Translations under genes and position numbers: made by a program
Notes under the pieces: model-generated
What the model was told of the DNA's origin: nothing
The model's database searches: none
What the model saw: only the letters and a program-made list of their open reading frames with translations
DNA from: Megamonas hypermegale
GTDB lineage: Bacteria > Bacillota > Negativicutes > Selenomonadales > Selenomonadaceae
Direction of reading: 5' to 3'
Assembly: GCA_002314325.1 (NCBI GenBank)
Contig: DCFC01000016.1
Coordinates: 11,433-18,759, forward strand
Length of the DNA stretch: 7,327 nucleotides
In this document: piece after piece, positions 7,048-7,327 of the stretch
How positions within the stretch are numbered: position 1 is the first letter of the stretch
How the letters are laid out: every line of letters begins with the position of its first letter

Positions 7048-7065
7048 TGTAATATTTTCGTTACA
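7048..7065 (-). promoter_or_regulatory. TyrR-like box 1 (promoter-proximal activator site)
   Basis: The plus strand reads TGTAATATTTTCGTTACA: half-sites TGTAA and TTACA with 8 bases between, the exact spacing of the E. coli TyrR box TGTAAA-N6-TTTACA. The essential G and C are 14 bases apart. Its centre lies about 95 bp upstream of the predicted ald start. Confidence 0.75.
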
Positions 7066-7070
7066 CTTAA

Positions 7071-7088
7071 TGTAACATAAAATTTACA
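7071..7088 (-). promoter_or_regulatory. TyrR-like box 2
   Basis: The plus strand reads TGTAACATAAAATTTACA, again TGTAA-N8-TTACA with the full TTTACA half on one side. The centre is 23 bp beyond box 1, about 118 bp upstream of the predicted start. Confidence 0.8.
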
Positions 7089-7090
7089 AC

Positions 7091-7108
7091 TGTAACAAAA
7101 TATTTACA
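7091..7108 (-). promoter_or_regulatory. TyrR-like box 3 (promoter-distal)
   Basis: The plus strand reads TGTAACAAAATATTTACA, the same TGTAA-N8-TTACA pattern. It is 20 bp centre to centre from box 2 and about 138 bp upstream of the predicted start. Three such sites about two helical turns apart suit cooperative binding of an oligomerising enhancer-binding protein. Confidence 0.8.
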
Positions 7109-7174
7109 CTTAACCCTAGAGAACATTTCTTGCGAAAAAATAAGGAAAACATCAAGATATATAGATATATAAGA

Positions 7175-7204
7175 AAAAGGACACTGAATAATCAGTGCCC
7201 TTTT
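7175..7204 (-). terminator. Terminator of the rRNA operon
   Basis: Arms 7175-7187 and 7192-7204 form a 13-bp stem (one G-U wobble in the minus-strand RNA) with a 4-base loop, starting just after the 5S sequence. On the minus strand the stem ends in a T-rich tract (TTTTTCTTAT). It separates rRNA transcription from the ald control region, 66 bp away. Confidence 0.88.
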
Positions 7205-7206
7205 CT

Positions 7207-7325
7207 AACCGGCAACTTCCTATCCTCCCAACACGTCTCCATGCAAGTACTTTCGGCCTCTAAATGCTTAACTACTGTGTTCGGTATGGTTACAGGTGGT
7301 TCCATTTAGGCATTATCACCGGATA
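7207..7325 (-). rRNA. rrf: 5S ribosomal RNA
   Basis: The minus strand carries the conserved 5S blocks: CCGAACACAGTAGTTAAG in the loop B/C region, CCGAAAGTACTTG, and GGGAGGATAGG near the 3' end. The terminal CCGG at both ends (7319-7322 and 7209-7212) pairs to close helix I. About 118 bases are present, the normal bacterial length, so the gene is complete or lacks at most a base or two at the window edge. It is the promoter-distal gene of an rRNA operon that lies mostly beyond 7327. The exact mature ends are estimated. Confidence 0.95.
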
Positions 7326-7327
7326 TC

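Noticed and set aside
7109..7174. IHF-like or origin-like site in the AT-rich stretch before the rRNA terminator
   Set aside because: ATCAAGATATATA resembles only part of the IHF consensus and lacks the TTR end. No DnaA-box cluster is seen.

Overview
The window carries six protein genes and one 5S rRNA gene. It looks like a chromosomal segment of a low-to-mid GC member of the Bacillota. The coding regions are moderately GC-rich and the intergenic DNA is very AT-rich. Shine-Dalgarno sites are strong, QueF is the short Bacillus-type form, and the permease resembles the YfnA/ApcT type. The Negativicutes (Selenomonas/Megamonas-like) are my best guess, from gene style only and not from a search.

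Layout: (1) 1-184 holds two nested imperfect inverted repeats and then the serC terminator. (2) serC (phosphoserine aminotransferase) lies on the minus strand with its own sigma-70-like promoter and terminator. (3) 1274-1556 is a divergent control region with a 14-bp inverted repeat around the serC promoter and an extended -10 promoter for the plus-strand genes. (4) On the plus strand come queF (queuosine synthesis), cobO (corrinoid adenosyltransferase) and a TyrR-like ACT-PAS-AAA+-HTH regulator, closely spaced and ending in a bidirectional terminator. (5) On the minus strand, facing them, are an APC-family amino-acid permease and, upstream of it, ald (alanine dehydrogenase), with a strong hairpin terminator between the two. 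(6) Upstream of ald is a complete enhancer-type control region: a textbook sigma-54 -24/-12 promoter and, about 85-150 bp further up, three tandem 18-bp TyrR-type boxes. (7) The window ends in a minus-strand 5S rRNA gene with its terminator, the tail of an rRNA operon.

The most interesting reading is that the orphan TyrR-like regulator switches on ald (and perhaps the permease by read-through) through sigma-54. E. coli TyrR lacks the sigma-54 contact loop and works with sigma-70. The protein here keeps the loop as GTFTGA and sits next to a gene that has both a sigma-54 promoter and TyrR-like boxes. The likely output is amino-acid (probably alanine) uptake and deamination to pyruvate, ammonia and NADH. 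The parts are visible in the sequence; the circuit is inferred.
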